Shown piece after piece: positions 51,865-60,906 of a DNA stretch of 64,000 bases. This DNA is from Phycisphaerales bacterium (GTDB lineage Bacteria > Planctomycetota > Phycisphaerae > UBA1845). The notes beneath the pieces are model-generated. The model was not told the origin of the DNA. It searched no databases and saw only the letters and a list, made by a program, of their open reading frames with translations. The first letter of the stretch is position 1; each line of letters starts with the position of its first letter. The stretch lies in NCBI GenBank assembly GCA_020639095.1, contig JACKHH010000013.1:17618-81617 (forward strand), in the 5' to 3' direction. Both the position numbers and the translations under genes were made by a program.

Positions 51865-53259
51865 ATGAGACCCCACAACACGAGGCACGGACTGCCCATG
51901 CTGGCAGTTGCCGCCTTGATCGCCATTCCCATCACGATCGCACGCGCGGAGACCCCCACGAGCTACGCGCCGATCGCGATCACCGAGGACTTCGAAACGA
52001 CCATGCACCGCATGGAAGCCGCCAAGCCGGAAGTGACCGCACGGCAGCAGGCGCTGCTCAAGGAACGCTACGACCTCGGCGATCACGCAGCCAACGGCGT
52101 GATGATGAACGGCGGAAAGGCTGTTCAGGGTGGCGTGCGCGTGAAGCTGCCCGATGGCGTCACCTGGGAGCAGCTTGCCAACATGAAGCCTGCGGACATC
52201 AAAGCCAAAGGCGTCTGGCCGAAGGGCTTCCTGCCGCTGCCGCACCCGAACCACGCGGAAGGCGGGATGGTGTTCCCACACTACCATATCGACGAGATCA
52301 AGAAGCAGACCGACGTCGACCTGACGCGCTTCGATCTCGACTACGACCTGCCGGATCACCTGCTGCCGGTGTACCCGCCGCCCATCTACCTGACGACCCG
52401 GCCCGACCTGGGCGACGTGTCGCAGGGCGAGGTGGTGACGATCTCGAACTACTATCGGTTGTTTAATGGAATTCTCAATCCCAAGCAGTTGGAGGGCGTT
52501 CGGCTGCTGGTGACCCCGTTCCCGCAGCAGCAGTTCAACATGACCGAGGATCGCCGCGCGGAGAAGCCGCATCGCGGTGTGACGTGTTTCGACTGTCACG
52601 TGAACGGGCACACGAATGCCGCGACACACCTCGTCGGCGACATTCGCCCGCAGGAGTTTCGGCACGGGTTGGATACGCCGTCACTGCGCGGCGTGAACAT
52701 TCAGCGGCTTTTCGGTTCGCAGCGGGCGCTGAAAACGGTCGAGGACTTCACCGAGTTCGAGCAGCGGGCGGCCTACTTCGACGGTGATCCGGTGATCGCG
52801 ACGAAGAAGGGCGTCAACATTCTCGAGCGCGCCAGCCAGGTGCACTTCATGGCTGAGTTCCAGGAGATTCTTGACTTCCCACCGGCTCCCAAGCTCGATG
52901 TGTTCGGCAAGCTGAACCCCGACATGGCCAGTGAATCGGAGATGCGCGGGCAGGAGGTGTTCTTCAATGCCGGGCGCTGCGCGGAGTGCCACCCCGCGCC
53001 GTACTACACCGACAACCTGATGCACAACTTCCAAGCCGAGCGATTCTTCGAGCCGCAGATGGTCAATGGCCGGATGGCGTCAAGCGACGGCCCGATCAAG
53101 ACCTTCACGCTGCGGGGCATCAAGGATTCACCGCCCTACATGCACGATCGTCGCCTGCTCACGCTGGAGGATACCGTGGAATTCCACAACCTCGTGCTCG
53201 GGTTGAAGCTGAGCGAGCAGGACAAGAAGGATCTGGTCGCGTTCATGTATTGCCTGTAG
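51865..53259 (+). CDS. Secreted di-haem cytochrome c peroxidase-like protein
   Basis: A 464-residue periplasmic protein; ATG at 51865, seven bases after AGGAGA, with signal peptide MLAVAALIAIPITIARA. Two CxxCH haem sites: C241-x2-C244-H245 (CFDCH) and C372-x2-C375-H376 (CAECH). The architecture resembles the MauG/di-haem cytochrome c peroxidase family, reducing hydrogen peroxide or oxidising a protein substrate, though N-terminal residues 25-230 are not a standard match. It is divergent from top6A with a 278-base gap. Its possible link to top6 genes is only positional. Confidence 0.85.
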   Translation: MRPHNTRHGLPMLAVAALIAIPITIARAETPTSYAPIAITEDFETTMHRMEAAKPEVTARQQALLKERYDLGDHAANGVMMNGGKAVQGGVRVKLPDGVTWEQLANMKPADIKAKGVWPKGFLPLPHPNHAEGGMVFPHYHIDEIKKQTDVDLTRFDLDYDLPDHLLPVYPPPIYLTTRPDLGDVSQGEVVTISNYYRLFNGILNPKQLEGVRLLVTPFPQQQFNMTEDRRAEKPHRGVTCFDCHVNGHTNAATHLVGDIRPQEFRHGLDTPSLRGVNIQRLFGSQRALKTVEDFTEFEQRAAYFDGDPVIATKKGVNILERASQVHFMAEFQEILDFPPAPKLDVFGKLNPDMASESEMRGQEVFFNAGRCAECHPAPYYTDNLMHNFQAERFFEPQMVNGRMASSDGPIKTFTLRGIKDSPPYMHDRRLLTLEDTVEFHNLVLGLKLSEQDKKDLVAFMYCL

Positions 53260-53289
53260 GTTGGGAATTTTAAACTGATGAATTACTGA

Positions 53290-53360
53290 AGCCCTGGCTG
53301 GGAGCCAACATCGCGCGAGACGCCTGCCGCGACGATGCCCGCACCCAGTCAGGGCTCTTA
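53290..53360 (+). terminator. Long bulged hairpin after the peroxidase gene
   Basis: AGCCCTGGCTGGG (53290-53302) pairs with CCCAGTCAGGGCT (53344-53356), one mismatch; an inner stem CATCG (53309-53313) with CGATG (53333-53337) continues it. A moderately T-rich tail (CTTAGGTTTGTTG) follows. It lies 30 bases past the peroxidase stop and may end its transcription. Confidence 0.5.
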
Positions 53361-53386
53361 GGTTTGTTGGGGGAGCGCACTTCTCA

Positions 53387-53520
53387 GGGTGGCACGGACA
53401 AGCTTCGCTTGTCCGTGGTAAGAACACACTACGTATGCTCAATCTGCTATAGCCCCACTGACAAGCGGAGCTTGTCAGTGCCACCCGTCGCGCCCAGACC
53501 CAAAGGGCCTGGGCCACCCT
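53387..53520. repeat. Palindromic repeat cluster between convergent genes
   Basis: Three palindromes lie here: GGACAAGC-TTC-GCTTGTCC (53396-53414), CACTGACAAGC-GGA-GCTTGTCAGTG (53456-53480) and CCCAGACCC-AAA-GGGCCTGGG (53493-53513). The first two repeat the pair at 17912-18000 in the same order and similar spacing. They fill the gap before the GH97 stop. Apart from these and the hairpin, the 276 bases between genes hold nothing. Confidence 0.75.
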
Positions 53521-53535
53521 TCAACGGCTTCGTCG

Positions 53536-55581
53536 TCAGTCGATCTGTTCGAGGCGAATGGCAGTCCCACCGCCGGGGGCCAGCTTGATGCGCAGGCTGT
53601 CGCTTGATGTCACCAGCTTCTTGTCAATTGTCACCGGCAATGGGTTGGTCTTCCAGTCAGCGCCTTCGCCGTCGTGGTAGATCTGGGCTTTGTAGCTGTG
53701 CCCTTCCGCGAGGAAATCGAGCGCGATGTCAAAGTCGCGGCTTTTCTCATTTGTGATGCTGCCGACGTACCAGTTGTTGCTGTTGCGATCCTGCCGTGCG
53801 ATGGTGACGTATTCGCCGATCTCACCGTTGAGCACCTTGGTGATTTTCCAATCGGTGGGCACGTCCTTGATGAACTGGAACGGCTCGGGTCGCGCCAGGT
53901 AGTTCTCGGGCAGGTCCGCGGCCATCTGTAGCGGACTGTAGAGCACGACGTAGAGTGCGAGCTGCTTGGCGACGGTCGTGCTCACGCGATTGTCGCCGTT
54001 GTATTTCTCGAAGAGCACGTCGAAGATGCCGGGGGTGAAATCCATCGGGCCCGCGAGCAGCCGCGTGAAGGGCAGGATCGTGGTGTGATTCGGCTTGTTG
54101 CGCTTTTCGCCGCCCCACGCGTTGAATTCCTGACCGCAGGCACCCTCGCGCGTCATCATGTTCGGCCAGGTGCGGCGGATGCCGGTGTCCTTGATCGGCT
54201 CGTGTACGTCGAGCATCACGTGGTGCCGCGCGGCGCACTCGACCACCTTGCGATAGTGACGCACCATGTACTGTCCGTGGTGCCACTCACGCTGTTCCTT
54301 GCCGTTTTCATCAATGCGTTTGATCGACTGGCCGTGGGCAACGTAACCGGTCTTCACCGCGCGAACGCCGAGCTTTTCGAGCAGCGCGAACGCGTCCTCC
54401 ATCTGGCGCTCGTAGCTGTCGATGCCGCCCGCAGTCTCGTGGTGGCCGATGAGCGTGACGCCCTTCTCACGCGCGTATTCGGCAAGTTCCTGCAAATCGT
54501 AATCGGGATACGGCTTGGTGAAGCTGAATTTGTCGGCATTGGCCATCCAGTCGCCATCCCAACCCACGTTCCACCCTTCGACGAGCACGCCGTCAAAGCC
54601 ATTGTCGGCAGCGAAATCGATGTAGCGCTTGGTGTTCTTGGTGGTCGCGCCGTGCTTGGGCCCGGACCCCCATGTGGAAATACCCAAGTGCATCTCCCAC
54701 CAGATGCCCACGTACTTGCCGGGTTTGATCCACGACGTGTCGTGGATCTCACTCGGCTCGTTGAGGTTGAGAATCAGGTGACTTTCGATGAGTCCGCCGG
54801 GCGAGTCCGCGACCTGTACCGTTCGCCAGGGCGACACCATCGGCGCGGTGCCCTTCACTTTGATCCCGTCCGACCAGGGGACCAGGTCCGCTTCCAGCGT
54901 CAAACCATCCTTGCGCCACAACGCCATGCTCGCGAAATCGGTGAGGGCGGCTTCGTGAATGCTGAGGTACAGACCGTCTTCCGTGGCCATGGTGAACGGC
55001 GTGTGTACTTTGCGCACGTCGTGCAGCGGCGTCTTGGAGTACGCGTATTCGTAGCGATTGTGCTCAAACGCGGGCACCCACCACGTCTGGTGGTCACCGG
55101 TCATTGCGAACTGCGTGAGTTCGTCGTCGATCTCGATCTTGTCGAGTCCGGCCTGTTTGGGAATTTCGTAACGGAACCCGATGCCGTCGTCGAACACGCG
55201 GAAGATGATGTTCAGGCGACGTTCGCCGCCTTCGATCTCGCCCAGCTCCACGCGCAACTCGCGATGGCGATCGCGGATCTCCTTTTCCTCGCCCCAGGGC
55301 TGGACCCATGTCGTATCGTTCGAGTCGCTCTTGGTCGTGATGACCTTCAAGCCGTCACACAGCGACCGGCCCCCGCGAAGCTGAAAGCCCAGGCGCGACG
55401 GTGCGATGACCGCGTCGGGACCGCGCGAGACGCGGTACATCGGCACGCCGTCCTGCACGTCGAACGTGAGCGTCAGCACGCCAGCCGGTGACTCGACGAT
55501 GATCGGGTCCGCGGGTGCGCTCGATACCAGGGCCAGACAGCAGGCGGCAACGGCTGATGCGATCCGTAGCTTGGGTGTCAT
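53536..55581 (-). CDS. Secreted GH97 glycoside hydrolase (alpha-glucosidase type, inverting)
   Basis: A 681-residue enzyme with signal peptide IASAVAACCLALVSSAPAD. Domains: N-terminal beta-super-sandwich (about 20-280), barrel, C-terminal beta domain. The three glutamates of the inverting SusB group are visible: GHHETAGG, DVHEPIKDTG and GQEFNAWGG; the retaining subgroup would carry an Asp nucleophile instead. Such enzymes release glucose from alpha-glucans and need Ca2+. Typical length. Together with the secreted GH13 enzyme it suggests starch or glycogen use. The gene shares its strand with the topoisomerase VI genes on both sides but is probably unrelated to them. Confidence 0.93.
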   Translation of the reverse strand: MTPKLRIASAVAACCLALVSSAPADPIIVESPAGVLTLTFDVQDGVPMYRVSRGPDAVIAPSRLGFQLRGGRSLCDGLKVITTKSDSNDTTWVQPWGEEKEIRDRHRELRVELGEIEGGERRLNIIFRVFDDGIGFRYEIPKQAGLDKIEIDDELTQFAMTGDHQTWWVPAFEHNRYEYAYSKTPLHDVRKVHTPFTMATEDGLYLSIHEAALTDFASMALWRKDGLTLEADLVPWSDGIKVKGTAPMVSPWRTVQVADSPGGLIESHLILNLNEPSEIHDTSWIKPGKYVGIWWEMHLGISTWGSGPKHGATTKNTKRYIDFAADNGFDGVLVEGWNVGWDGDWMANADKFSFTKPYPDYDLQELAEYAREKGVTLIGHHETAGGIDSYERQMEDAFALLEKLGVRAVKTGYVAHGQSIKRIDENGKEQREWHHGQYMVRHYRKVVECAARHHVMLDVHEPIKDTGIRRTWPNMMTREGACGQEFNAWGGEKRNKPNHTTILPFTRLLAGPMDFTPGIFDVLFEKYNGDNRVSTTVAKQLALYVVLYSPLQMAADLPENYLARPEPFQFIKDVPTDWKITKVLNGEIGEYVTIARQDRNSNNWYVGSITNEKSRDFDIALDFLAEGHSYKAQIYHDGEGADWKTNPLPVTIDKKLVTSSDSLRIKLAPGGGTAIRLEQID

Positions 55582-55685
55582 CTCAGATGCCTCAATGCGT
55601 TGTTGAACAGAAAGGGACGATCATCCCTACCAATGGATCATCCCTGACCATGAATGGGCGTGCCGAATCCCTGGCATGCGCAACG

Positions 55686-57680
55686 TTACTTCTTCGACTT
55701 CGGACGCTTCTTCTTGAGCTTCGTCTTTTTCGCGCCGCTCTTGTCCGCCGATGCGCGGCGTTTCTTTTCCGGCTCGCCGTCACCGGGCGTAAAGAGTTTC
55801 AGCTGACCTCGCGGCTGGCCCGCGCCATCGACCACGACCGTGTTTTCCATGTCGTCGCCGTTGCGTTTGTTCTTGGCGAGGATGTTGCCGTGGTCGTCGA
55901 ACTCCATATCGGCTGCGTCGGTAGCGCGCTCCGCGAGGTTCACAAGGTCGCGGCGGAAATCGTCGCGGTTGAACGTCGTGATCGAGCGGCAGGCGTCGAC
56001 GACTTCGTCGATGTACTTGTGGAAAACGTCACGCCGCTGCGAGAAATGCGCGCGGCGTTTCTTGCGCCGCAGGTAAATGCCCAAGCGCCGGCCACACTCG
56101 GCGATCGCAAGCTTGATTTCCTTGCGAATTTCGTCGTAATCGGCGACCGCTTCCTTGGATTCCGAAGTAAACGGCACCCACACGCTGGCCATGTGGATGA
56201 AGATGACCAGCGGAGCCTGCGGAACCGTACCCCTCGATTGGGAAATTCCGTAGTTGTTCCACTTGGTGTCGGTCACGCTCTTGAACGTGCAGCAGCCCGC
56301 CTGCTGGTAGAGCAGCGGAACGCGGTTGGCGAAGCGGATGACCCGCGCCGTCGTTGGTTCGGACTTTTTGTTGCCGTTGGTAGATTCTTCTGCTCGCTCG
56401 GCTGCCCCGAGTTCGCCGCCAAATGCGAAGCCCACCTCTATCTGAAACGGGTTTCCGCGATACACCGTCGGTGGGCGCGTGGACGCGGTGTAGAACTCGG
56501 CTTTAATGCCCTTGAGCAAACCGCTGAGGATCGCTTCCGCACCGATGGGCGCGAGGCAATCCGTCGCGGGGGCGCGCAGCTTTGCTTCCTGGAGCGCGTT
56601 GTAGAGCTTTTCCGCGGTCGGCGGTTCGACGGTGTTGACCCAGGTGCGCGGTGTGATGCCCGCTTTTTCGCAGACTTCCTTCGCGATGCTCGGCGAAACG
56701 CGCGAGAAATCGGATTGCAGGAACGCACCCACTTGCGACGAACTCGTCTCCTTGAGCATCTTCATGAGCACGCCCAGTTCGATGCCGTGCGGGTGCGGTT
56801 TGATTTCCTTCGTCTCGGTGGGCAGCTCGTCGGTCGCCCTGGGGTATTCCAGCAGCTCGCCAGTGGGCGCCTTGAAGTAGAGCGACGCGTGCGGATTCGC
56901 AATCGCGGTCTGCTCGATGTACTCGAAGACGCTCTGCCTGCCGCGGTTGAAGCCCGCGACCATTTCGATCTCAATATCGGTGCCGCGTTCCCACTCCACC
57001 TCGACCTGACGATCCTCGATGATGTCGGGCTTGTTCTTCTTGGTGTCGATCGCCAGCTTGTAGTGGTGCGCGGGTTTCTTCGGGCCGGTCTTGCTGATGA
57101 TGCTCACCGGTTTGCCGGTGGTGAGCAGGCCATACATGCCAGCCGCACTGATGCCGATGCCCTGTTGCCCGCGCGACATCTTCAAGCGGTGAAACTTCGA
57201 TCCGTAGAGCAGTTTTCCGAAGATGTTGGGAATCTGATCCTTCACGATGCCCGGGCCGTTGTCGCGGCAGATCATGCGAAAGCGATCTTCCGCGAGTTGG
57301 CGAATCTCCAGTCGGATCTCGGGGAGCACACCGGCTTCTTCGCACGCGTCGAGCGCGTTGTCGACGGCCTCTTTCACGCTGGTGAGCAGTGCTTTGCGTT
57401 TGTTGTCGAAACCGAGCAGGTGACGGTTGCGCGCGAAGAACTCCGAGATGGAGATTTCGCGCTGCTGAGCCGCCATCGTTTCCGCGGAGGCTGGCTGCTG
57501 CTCCGCCTTCTTGCGTTTGCCGGTCGCCTTCGTCTTTTTGGGCGTGGCTTTGCTGCCGGTGCCGGCGCGTGGTTTGCGTGCTGGGGTCATTGCAGCGATC
57601 TCAGCCGGCGCCGTTTCGGTTGTGTCAGCCGGGAATTCAAACGTGCTTTGTACAGCGGTGGATACCTGGTCGTCATCCAT
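55686..57680 (-). CDS. top6B: DNA topoisomerase VI subunit B (GHKL ATPase)
   Basis: A 664-residue ATPase subunit that clamps the transported DNA segment. GHKL motifs: EAVDNALDACEEAG (E104, N108), DNGPGI (D140-I145) and SRGQQGIGISAAGMY (G171-QQG), followed by the transducer domain with the conserved IRFANRVPLLYQQAG and NNYGISQSRGTVP. Two lineage features: a basic N-terminal extension of about 75 residues (Pro/Ala/Lys-rich) and a C-terminal Lys-rich tail. It is divergent from dnaA, with 442 bases between, so the gene lies next to the replication-initiation cluster. Bacterial copies are rare compared with archaea and some eukaryotes; transfer is likely but unproven. Confidence 0.93.
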   Translation of the reverse strand: MDDDQVSTAVQSTFEFPADTTETAPAEIAAMTPARKPRAGTGSKATPKKTKATGKRKKAEQQPASAETMAAQQREISISEFFARNRHLLGFDNKRKALLTSVKEAVDNALDACEEAGVLPEIRLEIRQLAEDRFRMICRDNGPGIVKDQIPNIFGKLLYGSKFHRLKMSRGQQGIGISAAGMYGLLTTGKPVSIISKTGPKKPAHHYKLAIDTKKNKPDIIEDRQVEVEWERGTDIEIEMVAGFNRGRQSVFEYIEQTAIANPHASLYFKAPTGELLEYPRATDELPTETKEIKPHPHGIELGVLMKMLKETSSSQVGAFLQSDFSRVSPSIAKEVCEKAGITPRTWVNTVEPPTAEKLYNALQEAKLRAPATDCLAPIGAEAILSGLLKGIKAEFYTASTRPPTVYRGNPFQIEVGFAFGGELGAAERAEESTNGNKKSEPTTARVIRFANRVPLLYQQAGCCTFKSVTDTKWNNYGISQSRGTVPQAPLVIFIHMASVWVPFTSESKEAVADYDEIRKEIKLAIAECGRRLGIYLRRKKRRAHFSQRRDVFHKYIDEVVDACRSITTFNRDDFRRDLVNLAERATDAADMEFDDHGNILAKNKRNGDDMENTVVVDGAGQPRGQLKLFTPGDGEPEKKRRASADKSGAKKTKLKKKRPKSKK

Positions 57681-58122
57681 GACGAATGCTGCCTTCCAAT
57701 GCGTGTCCGAGCGGCAAGCTGGACAACATGCCGCGATGCAGTGTTATACATCCGATTTGCGATGCTTCCAACGTTTCCGCGCAGTTAAGGTGGATGAATT
57801 GGCGCAATCTGAGTGATCTCGCAGAATGCTGACACCGGCATGCCACGGCCGATGCGACCGACAACGTCGGACATCGCGGGGGGTGTGAAGTGTGACGCTG
57901 TCGGACAGGCTGTCAGAGTGTTACAGTACGCAAATGAATGGGGCGAATTGCCTGATTTTGGCCATGGCAATCAACGTCCGATATGCTACAATCGCGGTTC
58001 ATTCATAGTATTGGCGTTCATATTTAAGCTTTTTATTGACAACAACTTAACACGGTTACGGCAATGTTCGGCGTCCCCTGCGCGCGACGACGCCGCCACC
58101 CTGTTAAGGAAAGGCTAATCAC
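57681..58122. other. Upstream region of dnaA; candidate origin/promoter region
   Basis: This 442-base divergent gap between top6B and dnaA is AT-richer than the flanks, most strongly at 57975-58055. A promoter with ATGGCA (57964-57969) and TACAAT (57987-57992), 17 bases apart, could drive dnaA; the -35 matches consensus at four of six bases. No near-perfect DnaA box is found here, so origin function, if any, may depend on the downstream gap at 59461-59777. Confidence 0.45.
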
Positions 58123-59460
58123 ATGACGGCGCTGTTGCCTTCTGATTGGGCGGACATCATCGGCCATGTGCGGGTCAACCATCCCAACATCGTCCGCGGC
58201 TGGTTCAGCCAGCTCGAACCGGTCACGCTCATCGGCGGGGTGCTCCACATCCGGGCACGCAACCCGCTTCAGGTGCGGTATCTCGACGATCATTGCCGCA
58301 TCGCGTTCACCGAAGGCGCTCAGGCTGCGCTGGGTCAGCTTGTGACCGCGTCGTTCGAGACGGACGAAGCCGCAAGCAACGGACACACCGGCAACGGCAA
58401 GGCGATGGATTTTGAGCTCTCCGGTCATCTGGAGGTCAACCCGGACTACGTCTTTGAGAATTTCGTGGTGGGGCCGAACAATCGCCTCGCGCATGCCGCA
58501 TCGGTCGCGGTCGCGGAGTCGCCGGGCACGACGTACAATCCGCTCTTCATCCACGGCGATGTGGGTCTGGGCAAAACGCACCTGCTTCAGGCGATCTGCC
58601 ATCAGGCGAACCAGCTCGGCACCTGTGCGAATACGCTGTACATCTCGTGCGAGACGTTCGTGAATCACTTCATCGAAGCCGTCGAACGCGGTGCGATGAA
58701 GGAGTTTCGCTACCGCTACCGCGAGGTGGACATGCTGGTGATCGACGACATCCAGTTCCTGGGCGAGCGTGAGCGCAGTCAGGAGGAGTTCTTCCACACG
58801 TTCAACACGCTGCACCAGGGGCGCAAGCAGATCATCCTGTCAGCGGACTGTAGCCCAGCCGAGATTCCGAGCCTCGAGGACCGGTTGGTGAGCCGGTTCA
58901 ACTCGGGTTTGGTTGCCTCAATTGACATGCCGTGTCTCGAAACGAGAATGGCGATCATTCGCAAGAAGGCCCGGCTGCGGTGTATCGAGGTTGACGAGAG
59001 CGTCGTCAAACTGGTCGCGGAGCAAATCGAGTCGAACATTCGCGATCTGGAGGGGGCGCTGGTCAAACTCGATGCCCTGAGTCAGACGCGCAATGGCAAG
59101 ATCGATCTCGACCTCGCGCGCGAGATGCTCCAGTCCAACGGGACTTCGCATGCGATAACCGTGCAGCAGATCGTCGACGTGGTCACGAACTACTACAGCG
59201 TGCGTCTCGCGGACCTTCAGAGCAAGAAGCGCACCAAGTCGATCACTTTGCCGCGACAGGTCTGTATGTACCTGGCGCGAGAGATGACGAGTCACAGCCT
59301 CGAAGAGGTTGGCGGGTTCTTCGGCGGACGCGACCACACGACCGTGTTGCACGCGCATCGCACGATCGGCGCGACGCGCGAGGTCGATCCGGAGTTCGAC
59401 AGCGTGCTGCGCGACATGACGCAGTCGTTGCGTCATCGCCGGGTCGAGGTTGCGCAGTAG
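58123..59460 (+). CDS. dnaA: Chromosomal replication initiator DnaA
   Basis: A 445-residue AAA+ initiator that binds DnaA boxes and opens the origin. ATG at 58123 after AAGGAAAGG. Domain I (1-85), a short linker with Asn/Gly residues, AAA domain with Walker A GDVGLGKT, Walker B VIDDIQFL, sensor/arginine region RLVSRFNSG, and domain IV helix-turn-helix with DnaA signature GGRDHTTVLHAHRTI. Residue length and order are normal; the linker domain II is short. It is followed by dnaN, dciA-like and gyrB on the same strand, as at many bacterial origins. Confidence 0.98.
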   Translation: MTALLPSDWADIIGHVRVNHPNIVRGWFSQLEPVTLIGGVLHIRARNPLQVRYLDDHCRIAFTEGAQAALGQLVTASFETDEAASNGHTGNGKAMDFELSGHLEVNPDYVFENFVVGPNNRLAHAASVAVAESPGTTYNPLFIHGDVGLGKTHLLQAICHQANQLGTCANTLYISCETFVNHFIEAVERGAMKEFRYRYREVDMLVIDDIQFLGERERSQEEFFHTFNTLHQGRKQIILSADCSPAEIPSLEDRLVSRFNSGLVASIDMPCLETRMAIIRKKARLRCIEVDESVVKLVAEQIESNIRDLEGALVKLDALSQTRNGKIDLDLAREMLQSNGTSHAITVQQIVDVVTNYYSVRLADLQSKKRTKSITLPRQVCMYLAREMTSHSLEEVGGFFGGRDHTTVLHAHRTIGATREVDPEFDSVLRDMTQSLRHRRVEVAQ

Positions 59461-59777
59461 TCGCGCCGATGAAACTGACAGGCCCCCCGGGCTGGTACGT
59501 GGGTCCGCCTGTTAATGAATTGAGCGCAGCCATCCAAGATTCACGGCTGGGGTGGTCACACCCGCGAGGGTGTTAAGAAACCAGGATGCTGACAACAGGC
59601 GATATCACAGGCTATCCACATGCGAAATGTACCCCAAAATCGACGTAAGTCGTTTGTTTTCAGTAGCTTGATATAGCAGTGACGGTAGGGATTAACATCT
59701 GCAACAGGGCATAATACGTACTACAGTTTGATACCCTACTTAAATATAGGGTCTCACTCATTTGAGGTTAGTCGACC
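59461..59777. other. dnaA-dnaN intergenic region with one DnaA box; possible origin
   Basis: These 317 bases hold CTATCCACA at 59612-59620 (8 of 9 bases of the DnaA box), an AT-rich stretch at 59650-59760 and an imperfect palindrome ACCCTA...TAGGGT (59732-59752) near the dnaN start. Only one good box is seen, so the origin assignment is tentative. Confidence 0.45.
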
Positions 59778-60875
59778 ATGAAGGTGCAACTGAATCGTCA
59801 GGAGTTCGCCGAAGCACTCGCAGCCGTTGGTAGTGTTGCGGCACAGCGTACCCCGAAACCCATCTTGCAGTGCGTGTTGCTCGACGTGCAGGGTGACCAC
59901 TGCGTCGTGGCAGCCACCGATCTGGAGATCGGTATCCGCTACACATTGACGCAGGTCGATGTGGACAAGAAGGGCAAGGTGGTTCTGCCGGCGGACAAGC
60001 TGGGGCAGATCGTTCGCGAGTCGGGCGATGACGTGCTCGCGCTCGAATCCGACGACTCGGTGTGCCACGTTCGTGGTCAGGGTGCCCACTACCAGATCTA
60101 CGCGCAGGACCCGGCTGACTTCCCACCGGTGTCCGATCTCGAAGGGACGCCGGATTTCGAAGTCGACGGAGCGTTGCTGCGGCGCATGGCCGAGTGGACG
60201 GTGTTCGCGGCTGCTCGCGAGAACACGCGCTACGCGATCAACGGCGTGCTCTGGGAGAAGGACGGGCAGAACCTCTCGCTGGTCGCGACCGATGGACGGC
60301 GGTTGTCGTTGGCGCGTGGTGTGCTTGCGGGTGCGGAAGGTCCGAACATGGAGCGGATCGTGCCCGTCAAAGCCATGGCGCTGATCCAGAAGATCATCGG
60401 TGATGCGCGTTCGCCGCTGGGCATCAAGCTCACCGGCAACCAGGTGATTGTGAAGGGGGCGCGGGCGACGGTGAGCAGCGGGCTGGTCGAAGGCCAGTTC
60501 CCGAAGTACTCCGATGTCATTCCGTCCGAGCACGATCGCACGGTGGTGATCAAGACGAGCGAGTTTCACAGTGCGGTGCGCCGTGCTGCACTGCTGACGA
60601 ACGAAGAGTCGAAGGGCGTGCGTCTCGCGTTCAAGAAGAACCAGCTCACCTTATCGAGCCGAGCGCCCAGCCAGGGCGAAGCCACCATCGACATCCCGGT
60701 GACGATGGAAGGCCCGGACATCGAGATCGGGTTCAATCCCTACTTCCTCATCGAAGCGCTGAAGAACGTGCAGAAGGATGAGGTTTCGGTGGAACTCAAG
60801 GACTCCAACAGGCCGGGCGTGCTCAAGACGGACTCCGATTTCGTCTACGTGGTCATGCCGGTCAACCTCAGCTAG
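59778..60875 (+). CDS. dnaN: DNA polymerase III sliding clamp (beta subunit)
   Basis: A 365-residue ring-forming processivity factor. ATG at 59778 with GAGG upstream. Three repeats of the clamp fold are evident (KVQLNRQEFAEALAAVGSVAAQRTPKPILQCVLL at the start, RYAINGVLWEKDGQNLSLVATDGRRLSLARG in the middle, and the C-terminal IGFNPYFLIEALKNVQKDEVSVELKDSNRPGVLKTDSDFVYVVMPVNL). Length is typical. It is second in the dnaA-dnaN-dciA-gyrB set. Confidence 0.98.
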   Translation: MKVQLNRQEFAEALAAVGSVAAQRTPKPILQCVLLDVQGDHCVVAATDLEIGIRYTLTQVDVDKKGKVVLPADKLGQIVRESGDDVLALESDDSVCHVRGQGAHYQIYAQDPADFPPVSDLEGTPDFEVDGALLRRMAEWTVFAAARENTRYAINGVLWEKDGQNLSLVATDGRRLSLARGVLAGAEGPNMERIVPVKAMALIQKIIGDARSPLGIKLTGNQVIVKGARATVSSGLVEGQFPKYSDVIPSEHDRTVVIKTSEFHSAVRRAALLTNEESKGVRLAFKKNQLTLSSRAPSQGEATIDIPVTMEGPDIEIGFNPYFLIEALKNVQKDEVSVELKDSNRPGVLKTDSDFVYVVMPVNLS

Positions 60876-60906
60876 CGACGCCGGTCGAGCGAGGAGCGTC
60901 AGCACC

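Noticed and set aside
60778..60906. Upstream extension of the dciA-like frame into dnaN
   Set aside because: The ATG at 60907 has a good ribosome binding site and begins the basic N-terminus; the extension is out-of-frame dnaN.
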